DNA from: Paractinoplanes deccanensis
Lineage (GTDB): Bacteria; Actinomycetota; Actinomycetes; Mycobacteriales; Micromonosporaceae
NCBI RefSeq assembly: GCF_016862115.1
Contig: NZ_BOMI01000107.1
Span: forward strand, 1-64,000
Reading direction: 5' to 3'
Length of the DNA: 64,000 nt
Numbering within the stretch: the first letter of the stretch is position 1; each line of letters opens with the position of its first letter. The notes under the pieces were generated by a model that saw only the letters and a list, made by a program, of their open reading frames with translations, had not been told where the DNA came from and ran no database searches. A program made the translations under genes and the position numbers. Of the stretch, positions 24,401 through 33,500 are shown piece after piece.

Positions 24401-24991
24401 ATGAGCATCGAAGCTGAATGGGATGCCCGGTACGCGGAGAGCGACCGGGTGTGGAGCGGCAACCCGAACGTGGTGTTCGTGCGGGAGGTCGCCGATCTGC
24501 CGCCGGGCCGTGCCCTCGATCTGGGGTGCGGCGAGGGCGCCGACTCGATCTGGCTGGCGCGGCGAGGCTGGCGGGTCACCGGTACCGACGTCTCCGGGGT
24601 GGCCCTGGCGCGGGCCGCGTCGCACGCCGCCGAGGCGGGGGTGACCGTCGACTGGCAGCGCCACGACCTGTCCACGGAGTTCCCCGACGGCGAGTACGAC
24701 CTGGTCAGCGCGCAGTTTCTCTATTCCTGGGGCGGCTTCGACCGTGCGGCGGTGCTGCGCCGCGCGGCCGCCGCGGTCGCGCCCGGCGGCGTCCTGCTGA
24801 TCGAGGGGCACATGGACGCGGGCCCGTTCGCCCACCAGCACGGCGACCTGACGTTCGAGACCCCCGCCGAGACCATCGCGTCGCTGGGTCTCGGCGAGGG
24901 CTGGGAGACGCTGCTCGCCGAGGAGCATCCGCGCGAGCACAACGGCCACCAGCGCACCGACAGCACGGTGAAGCTGCGCCGGCGGGGTTGA
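24401..24991 (+). CDS. class I SAM-dependent methyltransferase
   Basis: 196 residues with a Rossmann-type methyltransferase fold: ALDLGCGEGADSIWLA (motif I), VTGTDVSGVALARA (motif II), TEFPDGEYDLVSAQF (motif III/IV) and APGGVLLIEGH. N-terminus EAEWDARYAESDRVWSGNPN is typical of the thiopurine/tellurite-resistance-like subgroup. Substrate unknown. ATG at 24401 is preceded by a weak GCAGG; a GTG two codons earlier is possible. Single gene. Confidence 0.82.
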   Translation: MSIEAEWDARYAESDRVWSGNPNVVFVREVADLPPGRALDLGCGEGADSIWLARRGWRVTGTDVSGVALARAASHAAEAGVTVDWQRHDLSTEFPDGEYDLVSAQFLYSWGGFDRAAVLRRAAAAVAPGGVLLIEGHMDAGPFAHQHGDLTFETPAETIASLGLGEGWETLLAEEHPREHNGHQRTDSTVKLRRRG

Positions 24992-25024
24992 CCCTCACAC
25001 GGTGTCAGGCTGTCGGATGGGCGC

Positions 25025-25807
25025 ATGACGATGACCGATCTCGGCCGGCACGCCCCGGCCGTCGCCGCCCTTGCGGGCGATGTCGCCTCCCTCACCCGAG
25101 TCGTGCAGGGCCTGTTCCTGCACGAGCGGTGGGCGCAGAGGTACGGAGTCGAGCACAGTCCCGAGGAGCTCGAGGCCGTGCATCTGCGCCGCGCCGAGGA
25201 CCTGCTCGACGCGGCGCTGCAACGGGACGGCCGCCCGCTGGACGTCGCCCGGGAGCCGGCCGGGCGGTTGCCGGCGATGTGCCGCAACCTCTCGGTCGTG
25301 CTGGTCGCGATGCTGCGCGCGCACGGGATCGAGGCGCGGGCCCGGGCCGGTTTCGCCACGTACTTCATCCCCGGCTGGTACGAGGACCACTGGGTGGTCG
25401 AGCTCGGCGACGGCCGGTGGGTGGACCCGCAGATCGACGACGTGCAGCGCGCGGCGCTGGGTATCACGTTCGACCCGCTGGACATGCCGGCGGGTGCGTT
25501 CGTGCCCGGTCCCGACGCGTGGCGGCTGCTGCGCGGCGGCGCCGACCCGGCGTCGTTCGGCCTCAGCGGCTCGGGCCTGGCCGGCGAGTGGTTCGTGGCC
25601 GGGGACGTGCTGTACGACCTCGCCGCCGTCGGCGGGGTCGAGACGCTGCCGTGGGACACCTGGGATCCAATGCCGGGCCCGGACGACGAGGTCGACGTGG
25701 CCCTGTTCGACGCGTACGCGGAGGGCCGTGCCGCACCGCCGCCCGTGCCCGCCAAGGTCCTCAACACCCGCCGGGGACGGGTGGAGGAGCTGCACCAGAT
25801 CGCTTAA
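25025..25807 (+). CDS. transglutaminase-like superfamily protein
   Basis: 260 residues. The central part carries a transglutaminase-like (papain-fold) triad: Cys in PAMCRNLSVVLVAMLRAHGIEA, His in YEDHWVVEL and Asp in RWVDPQID. Such domains act as peptidases or transamidases. The N-terminal 80 residues are helical, and the C-terminal 100 hold no known domain. Start ATG; another ATG three codons in (MTM) is equivalent. A single gene followed by 140 bp without a gene. Confidence 0.78.
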   Translation: MTMTDLGRHAPAVAALAGDVASLTRVVQGLFLHERWAQRYGVEHSPEELEAVHLRRAEDLLDAALQRDGRPLDVAREPAGRLPAMCRNLSVVLVAMLRAHGIEARARAGFATYFIPGWYEDHWVVELGDGRWVDPQIDDVQRAALGITFDPLDMPAGAFVPGPDAWRLLRGGADPASFGLSGSGLAGEWFVAGDVLYDLAAVGGVETLPWDTWDPMPGPDDEVDVALFDAYAEGRAAPPPVPAKVLNTRRGRVEELHQIA

Positions 25808-25934
25808 CCCTGTGCTCACCCGGCGCGCGCAGACTGCGGGGATGGACGTGATCGGGTCGCTGCACTCCAGCGGCCTGGTCACGCTGGAGCGTGCGCCGCA
25901 GCCGGTAATCGCCACAAGCCGGGCATCCGTCGCG

Positions 25935-25940
25935 TACCGT
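25935..25940 (+). promoter_or_regulatory. -10 box for a leaderless small gene
   Basis: TACCGT ends exactly seven bases before the ATG at 25948; there is no Shine-Dalgarno sequence. Confidence 0.45.
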
Positions 25941-25947
25941 CAGCACC

Positions 25948-26157
25948 ATGATCCCGCAGCACTACCCGCTCTACCTTCGCGAGGTCGGCGAGACGCCCGG
26001 CAGTGACAAGATCTGGCTGGTCGTGGGCTGGCTGCCGGACAAGGTCTCGCAGCTGCCCCGGCAGCCGGTGGCCCTGCTCTGCGACAACGACGTGGAGGAG
26101 CCGCGGGTGCTCGAGCTGACCGGGGTCTTCCGCGTGATCGGCACCAACCGGCTCTGA
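25948..26157 (+). CDS. small hypothetical protein
   Basis: 69 residues (starts MIPQHYPLYLREVGETPGSD) without membrane segment or signal. Not recognised. It has an ordinary amino-acid composition, a leaderless promoter box and stops just before the Fxs promoter. Codon use is like its neighbours, supporting a real gene. Confidence 0.55.
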   Translation: MIPQHYPLYLREVGETPGSDKIWLVVGWLPDKVSQLPRQPVALLCDNDVEEPRVLELTGVFRVIGTNRL

Positions 26158-26178
26158 CAGTGATCACGTGACGTGCCC

Positions 26179-26207
26179 GTGACATGACGTCCAGTGTTGT
26201 CTATGCT
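26179..26207 (+). promoter_or_regulatory. promoter of the fxs operon
   Basis: GTGACA (26179-26184), a 17-base spacer and TATGCT (26202-26207) make a good housekeeping-type promoter, with transcription expected near 26214, about 20 bases before fxsA. A palindrome TCACGTGA (26164-26171) and two copies of GACGT overlap its upstream side and could bind a regulator. Confidence 0.5.
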
Positions 26208-26235
26208 TCCAGGTGGCTACCTGGGGGAGGCGCGC

Positions 26236-26421
26236 GTGACACAGCAGGCTCTGGCATCTCAAGCTTTGGCAGGTCAGGCATCCGCGGAGGCACCGCTCGA
26301 CGAGGTCCGCCGGACGCCGATCGACCGCATCGACCATGCCGTGTCCGCGACGATCGTGCGGCGGATCGTGCGCCGCGAGGCCGAGAGGGCCGAGGTGACT
26401 CCCTTCTCCTCGGGGATCTGA
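26236..26421 (+). CDS. fxsA: FxsA: FxSxx-COOH cyclophane RiPP precursor
   Basis: 61 residues. The protein ends in Phe57-Ser58-Ser59-Gly60-Ile61, the FxSxx-COOH signature that defines FxsA precursors. The leader (1-56) has an Ala/Gln-rich start, then DEVRRTPIDRIDHAVSATIV and an Arg/Glu-rich helix. In characterised Fxs-type three-residue cyclophane maturases, an aromatic ring carbon of the first residue is joined to the beta carbon of the third; here that predicts a Phe57-Ser59 link. GTG start with GGGGGAGG five bases upstream, a very strong site, as expected for a peptide precursor. Seven bases separate it from fxsB. Confidence 0.92.
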   Translation: MTQQALASQALAGQASAEAPLDEVRRTPIDRIDHAVSATIVRRIVRREAERAEVTPFSSGI

Positions 26422-26428
26422 CCCGCCG

Positions 26429-28684
26429 GTGTCGACCCCGTGGCGCCCGCTGCGCCACTTCGTGCTGAAGGTTCACAGCCGCTGCGACCTGGCCTGCGAC
26501 CACTGCTACGTGTTCGAGCACGCCGACCAGTCGTGGCGCGGCCGCCCGCCGGCGATGTCGGCGGCGACGGCCGCGCGGGCCGCCGAGCGCATCGCCGAGC
26601 ACGCCGCCCGCCATCACCTGCCCCGCGTCGGGGTCGTCGTGCACGGCGGCGAGCCGCTGCTGCTGGGCGCGGCGCGGCTCGACGAGATCCTCACGATCCT
26701 GCGCGCCACGATCGGCGCGGTCTGCGAGCTCGACCTGCGGATGCAGACCAACGGGGTACGCCTGACGGCCGCGACCTGCGCGATGCTGCTGCGCCACGAG
26801 GTGCGGGTCGGGGTGTCGCTCGACGGTGGCCGCGCGGCCAACGACCGGCACCGCCGGTTCCGCAACGGCGCCACCAGCCATCCCCAGACCTTGCGCGCGC
26901 TCGCCCTGCTCCGCGAGCACCGCCCCCTTTATGCGGGGATCCTGTGCACTGTGGACGTGGCCAACGATCCGGTCGGCGTCTACCGAGCCCTGCTCGCCGA
27001 GCGCCCGCCCGCCGTCGATCTCCTGCTGCCGCATGCCACCTGGGACGATCCGCCGTCGCCGGGCAGCGCGGGCGCATGGCTCCGAGCGTTTCACGAACGA
27101 TGGAACGACGACGGCCGGCCCGTGCCGGTCCGGCTGTTCGACTCGATCCGCTCGCTCGGCCGGGGCGGGCCCACCTTCACCGAGGCGGTCGGCGTCGACG
27201 CGGGCGACGTCGTGGTCATCGAGACCGACGGCGCCTGGGAGGAGCCGGACTCGATGAAGACCACCCGCGACGGCGGCGGCGCCACCGGCCTGACCGTGCA
27301 CACGGCGAGCGCCGACGAGGTGGCCGGCACCCCCGCGATGCGCCGCCGGCGCGGCGGCCTCGCCGTGCTCAGCGCCACCTGCCGCGCCTGCGCCGTCGTC
27401 CACCAGTGCGGCGGCGGCCTCGTCGCGCACCGCTACCGGTCCGCGAACGGCTTCGACAACCCCTCGGTGTACTGCGACGACCTGAAGGAGCTGATCACCG
27501 TGATCAACGAGCACCCCGGTCCGGTCGGCGGTGACCTCGGCGCGCTCCCGGACGACGCCTTCGAGCGGCTCGCCCACGGCTACGGCGACGCCGCCGCGGT
27601 CGCGCTGCTCGCCGAGGCCGAGCTGGCCGTCAACCGGGCCCTGGTCAGCGAGATCCTCGGCGAGACCGCGTCCGGCGGCGAACTGCTCGCCGAGCTCGAG
27701 CGCGCGGCGCCGGCCGACTTCGACGCCGTGCTCGGCCACCCGTTCGTCCGGGCGTGGGCGGTGTCCTGCCTGGACGGCAAGGACGCCGAGCCGGACCGCA
27801 CCGCGGCGATCGCGGCGGCCGTGGCCGTGCGCGCCGGGGTGCGCGCCGACGTGCAGGTGCACACCCACGACGGCCTGCTGCACCTGCCCACCGTCGGGGT
27901 GTTCGAGGCCCCCGCCGAGCAGGTGCACGTCACCACCGGCCCGGCGTGGTGCGTGCTGCGCTGGCCCGGCGGGCGCGCCGAGGTCCCGGCCGGTGGCGGC
28001 GCCGGGCACGTGCCCGGCTGGCATCCGGCGCGCTGGGTGCTGCTCGACGGCGTACGCGTGCAGCTGGAGGACGCCGACCCGTACCGCGACCGCCTGGAGT
28101 TCGCGGCCGCGGGCCGCCTCGGCGCCGCCGCCGAACGGGACTGGGCCGACCTGCTCGCCGGGGCGTGGGAGCAGGTCGGCCTCGACGCGCCCGAGCAGGC
28201 CGCCGGGATGCGCCGCGGGTTGCGGGCGATCGTGCCGCTGGCCCCGGCGCGGGACGGCACGCTGCGCAGCGCCACCTCGCGGCACGCGTTCGGCGCGCTC
28301 GGCGTGGCGCACACCCCCGACCCGGCCGCGGCCGCCGTGCTGCTGGTGCACGAGTTTCAGCACACCAAGCTCGGCGCGGTGCTCGACCTGATCGACCTGG
28401 TGCCCGAGGAGGCCGCGGGCGACCGGCTCACCGTCGGATGGCGGCCCGACCCGCGCCCCGTCGAGGCGGCGCTGCAGGGCGCGTACGCGCATCTCGGGGT
28501 GGCCGACGTGTGGCGGCACCGGGCCGAGCGCGACGGCGACCCGGCCGGGCGCACCCTGTTCCGCAAATATCGCGACTGGACCGCCGAGGCGATCGACGAC
28601 CTGCTCACCGGCGACCGGCTCACCCCGGCCGGCACGCGCTTCGTCGCTCACATGGCCGCCACGGTGCACGGATGGCCCGGCTGA
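26429..28684 (+). CDS. fxsB: FxsB: radical SAM/SPASM cyclophane maturase with HExxH domain
   Basis: 751 residues in two parts. Residues 1-360 form a radical SAM enzyme: Cys19-x3-Cys23-x2-Cys26 binds the SAM-cleaving 4Fe-4S cluster, VVVHGGEPLL is the GGE motif, and Cys318, Cys321, Cys327 and Cys349 form the SPASM region for auxiliary clusters. FxsB enzymes install the Phe-x-Ser cyclophane in FxsA. Residues about 370-751 form a second domain with HEFQH at 641-645, the HExxH domain often found as part of or beside FxsB and annotated in related proteins as a peptide hydroxylase. The GTG start lies seven bases after fxsA. Confidence 0.93.
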   Translation: MSTPWRPLRHFVLKVHSRCDLACDHCYVFEHADQSWRGRPPAMSAATAARAAERIAEHAARHHLPRVGVVVHGGEPLLLGAARLDEILTILRATIGAVCELDLRMQTNGVRLTAATCAMLLRHEVRVGVSLDGGRAANDRHRRFRNGATSHPQTLRALALLREHRPLYAGILCTVDVANDPVGVYRALLAERPPAVDLLLPHATWDDPPSPGSAGAWLRAFHERWNDDGRPVPVRLFDSIRSLGRGGPTFTEAVGVDAGDVVVIETDGAWEEPDSMKTTRDGGGATGLTVHTASADEVAGTPAMRRRRGGLAVLSATCRACAVVHQCGGGLVAHRYRSANGFDNPSVYCDDLKELITVINEHPGPVGGDLGALPDDAFERLAHGYGDAAAVALLAEAELAVNRALVSEILGETASGGELLAELERAAPADFDAVLGHPFVRAWAVSCLDGKDAEPDRTAAIAAAVAVRAGVRADVQVHTHDGLLHLPTVGVFEAPAEQVHVTTGPAWCVLRWPGGRAEVPAGGGAGHVPGWHPARWVLLDGVRVQLEDADPYRDRLEFAAAGRLGAAAERDWADLLAGAWEQVGLDAPEQAAGMRRGLRAIVPLAPARDGTLRSATSRHAFGALGVAHTPDPAAAAVLLVHEFQHTKLGAVLDLIDLVPEEAAGDRLTVGWRPDPRPVEAALQGAYAHLGVADVWRHRAERDGDPAGRTLFRKYRDWTAEAIDDLLTGDRLTPAGTRFVAHMAATVHGWPG

Positions 28685-28731
28685 CCGTCCGCAGTAGATA
28701 TTGTGCCGACATGATTCACTGGGGTGTGTCG

Positions 28732-29397
28732 ATGCCGGAACAACCGGGCGTGCCCGACGACCCGGCCGCCCCGGTCTTCTTCCTGAGCTACTGGCGGCCC
28801 AAGCCCGCCACCGTCGGCGTGCCGCGCGAGGCCAACCGCGACGTCATGCGCTTCTTCGACGACCTCACCGAGGACGTCAACAACCTGATCGGGTACGTTC
28901 CCGGCCGCGACCCGGGCTTCATGGACGTCGCCGGCGACGGGGGCGAGCTGTGGCGCCGCCGCATCCTGCGCGCCGCGGGCACCTGCCAGGTCTTCGTCTG
29001 CCTGATCTCCGAGCCCTACCTGACCAGCAGCAAGTGGTGCGCCCGCGAATGGCACCTGTTCGCCAAGCGGCGGGTGATCGCCCGGCACCCGGACGCCGAC
29101 CCGGCCGAGAGCGCCATCGTGCCGGTGCTGTGGACCCCGGTCACCTGGCCGCTGCCGCCGGTGGTCGCCGAGGTCAACCTGTTCATGCCGACCCGGCTGC
29201 GCGACGACTTCCGCGCCGGCTACCAGGCCGAGGGCATGCTCGGCCTGCTGCGCACCGGGCAGGAGAACGTCTACCAGGCGATCGTCTGGCGGCTGGCGCA
29301 GCACGTGGTGCGCATCCACCGGTCCTACCGGGTCGAGCCGCTGCACGTCACGGACACCAGCGAGCTGGGCACCTCCTTCGAGGGGAGCGGGTCATGA
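28732..29397 (+). CDS. fxsC: TIR-like protein, FxsC type (first copy)
   Basis: 221 residues with a TIR-like fold: PVFFLSYWRP as the first strand (the SY of TIR box 1), DVFVCLISEPYL-like strand VFVCLISEPYLTSS, and KWCAREW, where Trp102 and Glu106 match the WxxxE of TIR domains; in active TIRs that Glu is the NAD-hydrolysis residue. The chosen ATG has GGGG seven bases upstream; an ATG at 28711 adds seven residues. It follows fxsB by 47 bases and ends in an ATGA overlap with the next gene. Function in the Fxs system is not known; partner signalling is inferred. Confidence 0.85.
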   Translation: MPEQPGVPDDPAAPVFFLSYWRPKPATVGVPREANRDVMRFFDDLTEDVNNLIGYVPGRDPGFMDVAGDGGELWRRRILRAAGTCQVFVCLISEPYLTSSKWCAREWHLFAKRRVIARHPDADPAESAIVPVLWTPVTWPLPPVVAEVNLFMPTRLRDDFRAGYQAEGMLGLLRTGQENVYQAIVWRLAQHVVRIHRSYRVEPLHVTDTSELGTSFEGSGS

Positions 29398-30503
29398 CGC
29401 CGCGCTACTACTTCTATCTGTCGTACGGGCATTCGGCGCGGCTGCGCGCCGACGACCGGCCGGACACCGACTACTGGGCCGGTCATCTGTTCAGCGAGCT
29501 GTCCGCCGAGGTGGCCCGGCAGGTGGGCGCCGACCGGCGCACCCCGGTCGGCTACTACGACGACCTGGTCGAGCCGATGACCGACTGGAAGACCGCGCTG
29601 GCCGGGGTGCTCAGCAGCAGCGACGTGTTCGTGGCGCTCTACTCGCCGGGCTACTTCAACAAGTCGTGGCCGCTGCGCGAGCGCGCGTCGTTCGCCAGCC
29701 GCTACGCCGACCCGGCGATGGCCGAGCGGTTCCTGCTGCCCGTGCTGTGGGTGCCGTGGCCGTCCTACGAGCACGAGGACGAGCGGGAGGCGGCGCTGCG
29801 CCTGGCCCGCGACATCCCCGAGTACGGCGACGAGGGACTGCAGGCGATGTCGCGGCTGTCGCTGTACCGGCGTGAGTACCGCACCATCGTGCGCCGGCTC
29901 GCGCGCGAGATCGTCGCCCGGGCCGCCGAGGCGCCGCGGCCCGCCCCGCTGGCCGTCGCGATCGACGAGGTCACCGCCGAGCCGACCGGCCGCGCCGAGA
30001 TCCTGTTCACCGTCGCGGTGCTCGCCCCCGCCGGGCGCGGCTGGAACCCGTACCGCGAGCGGTTCCCCATCGCCGAGTACGTGGCCAACGTGGCCGAACG
30101 GCTCGGCCAGCCCGCCCGCGTCGTCGACCGTGACCAGGGCCTCGCCGACGGGGCCGCGCTGGTGCTGGTCGACCCGGCGCTGGCCGCCACCGCCGCCGGC
30201 ACCGACCGGCTGCGCGGCCTCGCCCGGCGGCTGCCCGAGTGGGCGAGCGTGCTGCTGGTCGCCGACGACGAGCCGGGGCGCGGCGCGCGCCTGCACGCCG
30301 CCGTGGCCGATACCCTGGTCGCCGCCGGGGTCGAGCGGGGCCGCATCACGCTGATCGGCGACTCCGCGCGCCTGGTCGAGCGGATGCCGTCCATCATCGA
30401 CCAGGCCTGCACCGCGTACCGCAAGAGCGCCCCGGTGTTCCTGCCCAAGGGTCCCGACCCGACGTTGCCCAACATCTCCGGGGGAGAGTCAAGCGATGAC
30501 TGA
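29394..30503 (+). CDS. fxsC: FxsC: TIR-like protein with Fxs-specific C-terminus
   Basis: 369 residues. Residues 1-190 are TIR-like: YYFYLSYGHSARL, a DVFVALYSPGYFN strand and KSWPLRERASF with Trp92 and Glu96 at the WxxxE position. Residues about 190-369 are the FxsC C-terminal domain (FTVAVLAPAGRGWNPYRE, ALVLVDPALAA, ACTAYRKSAPVFLP). The gene overlaps the preceding TIR-like gene (ATGA) and fxsT (8 bp), so the group is one translationally coupled unit. FxsC is a constant part of FxsA/B/T loci; its activity has not been established. Confidence 0.9.
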   Translation: MTPRYYFYLSYGHSARLRADDRPDTDYWAGHLFSELSAEVARQVGADRRTPVGYYDDLVEPMTDWKTALAGVLSSSDVFVALYSPGYFNKSWPLRERASFASRYADPAMAERFLLPVLWVPWPSYEHEDEREAALRLARDIPEYGDEGLQAMSRLSLYRREYRTIVRRLAREIVARAAEAPRPAPLAVAIDEVTAEPTGRAEILFTVAVLAPAGRGWNPYRERFPIAEYVANVAERLGQPARVVDRDQGLADGAALVLVDPALAATAAGTDRLRGLARRLPEWASVLLVADDEPGRGARLHAAVADTLVAAGVERGRITLIGDSARLVERMPSIIDQACTAYRKSAPVFLPKGPDPTLPNISGGESSDD

Positions 30504-33500
30504 CGGCGGCGGCAAAGTCGTCACGTTCTACTCGTACAAGGGCGGCACCGGCCGCACGATGGCGCTGGCCAACGTCGCCTGGATCCTCGCCGCCAACGGC
30601 AAGCGGGTGCTCGTCGCCGACTGGGACCTCGAGTCGCCCGGCCTGCACCGCTTCTACCGGCCGTTCATCGACCCGGCCGCGCTGGCCAACAGCGGCGGAG
30701 TGATCGACCTGGTCCGCGAGTACGAGGCGGCCACCCTGCTCGACGTGCCCCGCGACGAGAACTGGCACCGCGACCTCGCCCGGGTCAGCCGGCACGCCTT
30801 CACCATCTCGTGGGACCACTTCCCGGACGGCGGCACGCTGGACTTCCTCGGCGCCGGCAGCGAGAACCGGCACTACGCGCGCAGCGTCTACGAGCGCGAC
30901 TGGGACGAGTTCTACGAGCGGCTCGGCGGCGGCAAGCTGTTCGACGCGCTGCGCGCCGACATGAAGGACCACTACGACTACGCCCTGATCGACAGCCGTA
31001 CGGGGTGGAGCGACGTGGCCGGCATCTGCACCGTGCAGATGCCCGACGTGCTGGTCGACTGCTTCACCTTCAGCGAGCAGGGCATCGACGGCGCCGCCAC
31101 GATCGCCGCGAACATCACCCGCGAGAAGGGCCCCCGGCCGCTGCGCATCCTGCCCGTGCCGATGCGCGTCGACCTGGCCGAGAAGAACCGCGCCGAGGCC
31201 GGCCGGCTCGCCGCCAAGCAGCGCTTCGCCGGTCTGCCCGCCGGACTCAGCCCCGCCGAGCGTGACCTCTACTGGGCCACCGTCGAGGTGCCGTACCTGC
31301 CGTTCTACGCCTACGAGGAGACCCTGGCGACCTTCGGCGACCGGCCCGGCTCGCGCACCTCCATGCTGGCCGCCTACGAGACGCTCACCTCGTACATCAC
31401 CGAGGGTGAGATCACCCGCCTGCCGGCCATGGACGAGCCGCTGCGCGAGCGCACCGCCGCCCGTTTCGTCCGCCCGATGCTGCTGCCCGAGTCGGCCGTC
31501 GCCCTGCGCTACGCCCCCGACGACCGGCTCTGGGCCGAGTGGGTCGCCAAGGTCCTCGAGGCGGCCGGCATCACCGTCGGCCTCGACGGCGCCGAGCCCG
31601 CCCCCGGCGCCCGCCCGATGACCCTGATCTCGTCGTCGAACGTCGCCGACGAGCGCGCCCGCACCTCCCGCGACCGCGGCGACGCGCGCGGCGCCCTGAT
31701 CGTCTACGTGACCGACGAGCGGCCGCTGCGCGGGGTGGCCGACGCCGACTCCGCGTTCCTCGCCGGGCAGACCGAGGAGGTGGCGATCACCCGGCTGCTG
31801 CGGCTGGTCGGCCACGCGGTCGACGACTTCGACCGCGGCCGCGTCGGCCTGCGCTACCCGGGCCGCTCCACCGTGCTGTTCAACGCGCCGATCCGCAACG
31901 TGCAGTTCACCGGCCGCGAGGACGACCTGCTCAACCTGCGCGAACGGCTGCTGCGCGCCAGCACCCCGGTGGTGCTGTCGGGCGCCTCCCCGGTCGCGCT
32001 GCAGGGCATGGGCGGCATCGGCAAGACCCAGGTGGCGATGGAGTACGCGCACCGGTTCCGCAACGCGTACGACGTCGTCTGGTGGGTCAACGCCGACCCG
32101 GTCGCCTTCGTCGACACCGCCCTCGCCGAGCTCGGCAAGGAGCTCGGGCTGCCCAGCGCCGGCGGCATCGCCGACCAGGCGCAGGCCGTGCTGACCGCGT
32201 TGCGCCAGGGCACCGTCCTGCCCCGCTGGCTGATCATCTTCGACAACGCGGAGGACGTCGCCACCGTCAGCCGGTTCCTGCCCAGCGGCCCCGGCGGCCA
32301 CGTCATCGTCACCTCCCGCGACGCGGCCTGGGGCGAGCGGGCGCAGACCGTGCAGGTGGACGTCTTCGACCGCCGCGAGAGCGTCGCCCACCTGCGACGG
32401 CGGGTGCGGGACCTGCGCGCCGAGGACGCCTCCCGGCTGGCCGAGGTGCTCGGCGACCTGCCGATCGCGGTGGCCGCCGCCGGGGCGTGGCTGGCCGACA
32501 CCGGCAAGCCGGTGGGGGAGTACCTCGACTACATCGACCGGTACGGCATGGAGAACCTCGCCTCGGTGTGGGAGCTGTCGCTGACCCGGCTCCAGCAGCG
32601 CTCGGCGGCCGCGCACCGGCTGCTGCAGCTGTGCTCGGTGATGGGCCCGCAGATCGCCCTCGACCTCGTCTACGGCGACCGGATGGCCGAGCTGCTGCGC
32701 CCCTTCGACGGCCGGGTCGCCGACTCCATGTACCGCGGCGCCCTCGTCCAGCAGATCAACAAGCTGGCCCTGCTCAAGGTCGACGTCGGCAGCGGGCAGC
32801 TGCACGTGCACCGCATGGTGCAACACGTCGTACGCCAGCGGATGAGCGCCGAGGAGCAGGACGAGGCCCGCCGCCAGGTGCACCTGGTGCTCGCCGCGGC
32901 CCGGCCGCCCGGCGAGGTCGACGACCCGGCCACCTGGCCCGTCTTCGGCCAGATCTGGCCGCACCTGGAGGTGTCACGCGCCTACGACAGCCGCGAGGAG
33001 GCCGTCCGGCGGCTGATCATCGACCGGTTGCGGTACGTCTGGTTCAGCGGCGGCTTCAACGACGGCCGGGCGATGGGCACCCTGTTCGTGGAGCGCTGGG
33101 AGCGGCTGCGCCCCACGCTCGCCGACGACGCGGAACGCGACGCGCTCGACCGGCAGTTGCTGCACCTGAAGTTCAACCTCGCCAACATCCTGTGCGACCA
33201 GGCCGCGTTCGCCGAGGCGCGGGCCCTCGACGAGGCGGTGCTGGCCCGCCAGCGCGACCTGCTCGGCGAGACCCACCCGCACACCCTGACCACCGCGAAC
33301 GGGCTCGGCCGCGACCTGCGCGCGCTCGGGCTCTACGGCGAGGCGCTCGCCAACGACGAGCGCACGTACGCGGCCTGGCTGGAGAACTTCGGCCCCGACC
33401 ACCCGCGCACCCTGTCGGCGATGAACAACCTGGCCAGCTCCGAACGGCTCGCCGGGCGGGTGCTCGACGCCCGCGACCGCGAACGGCTCGCCTTCGAACG

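Noticed and set aside
26201..28669. Long open frame on the minus strand across fxsB (822 codons) and similar long antisense frames over fxsT, MCPs and the helicase
   Set aside because: High GC keeps antisense frames open; they have no starts with ribosome sites, no family similarity and wrong codon bias.
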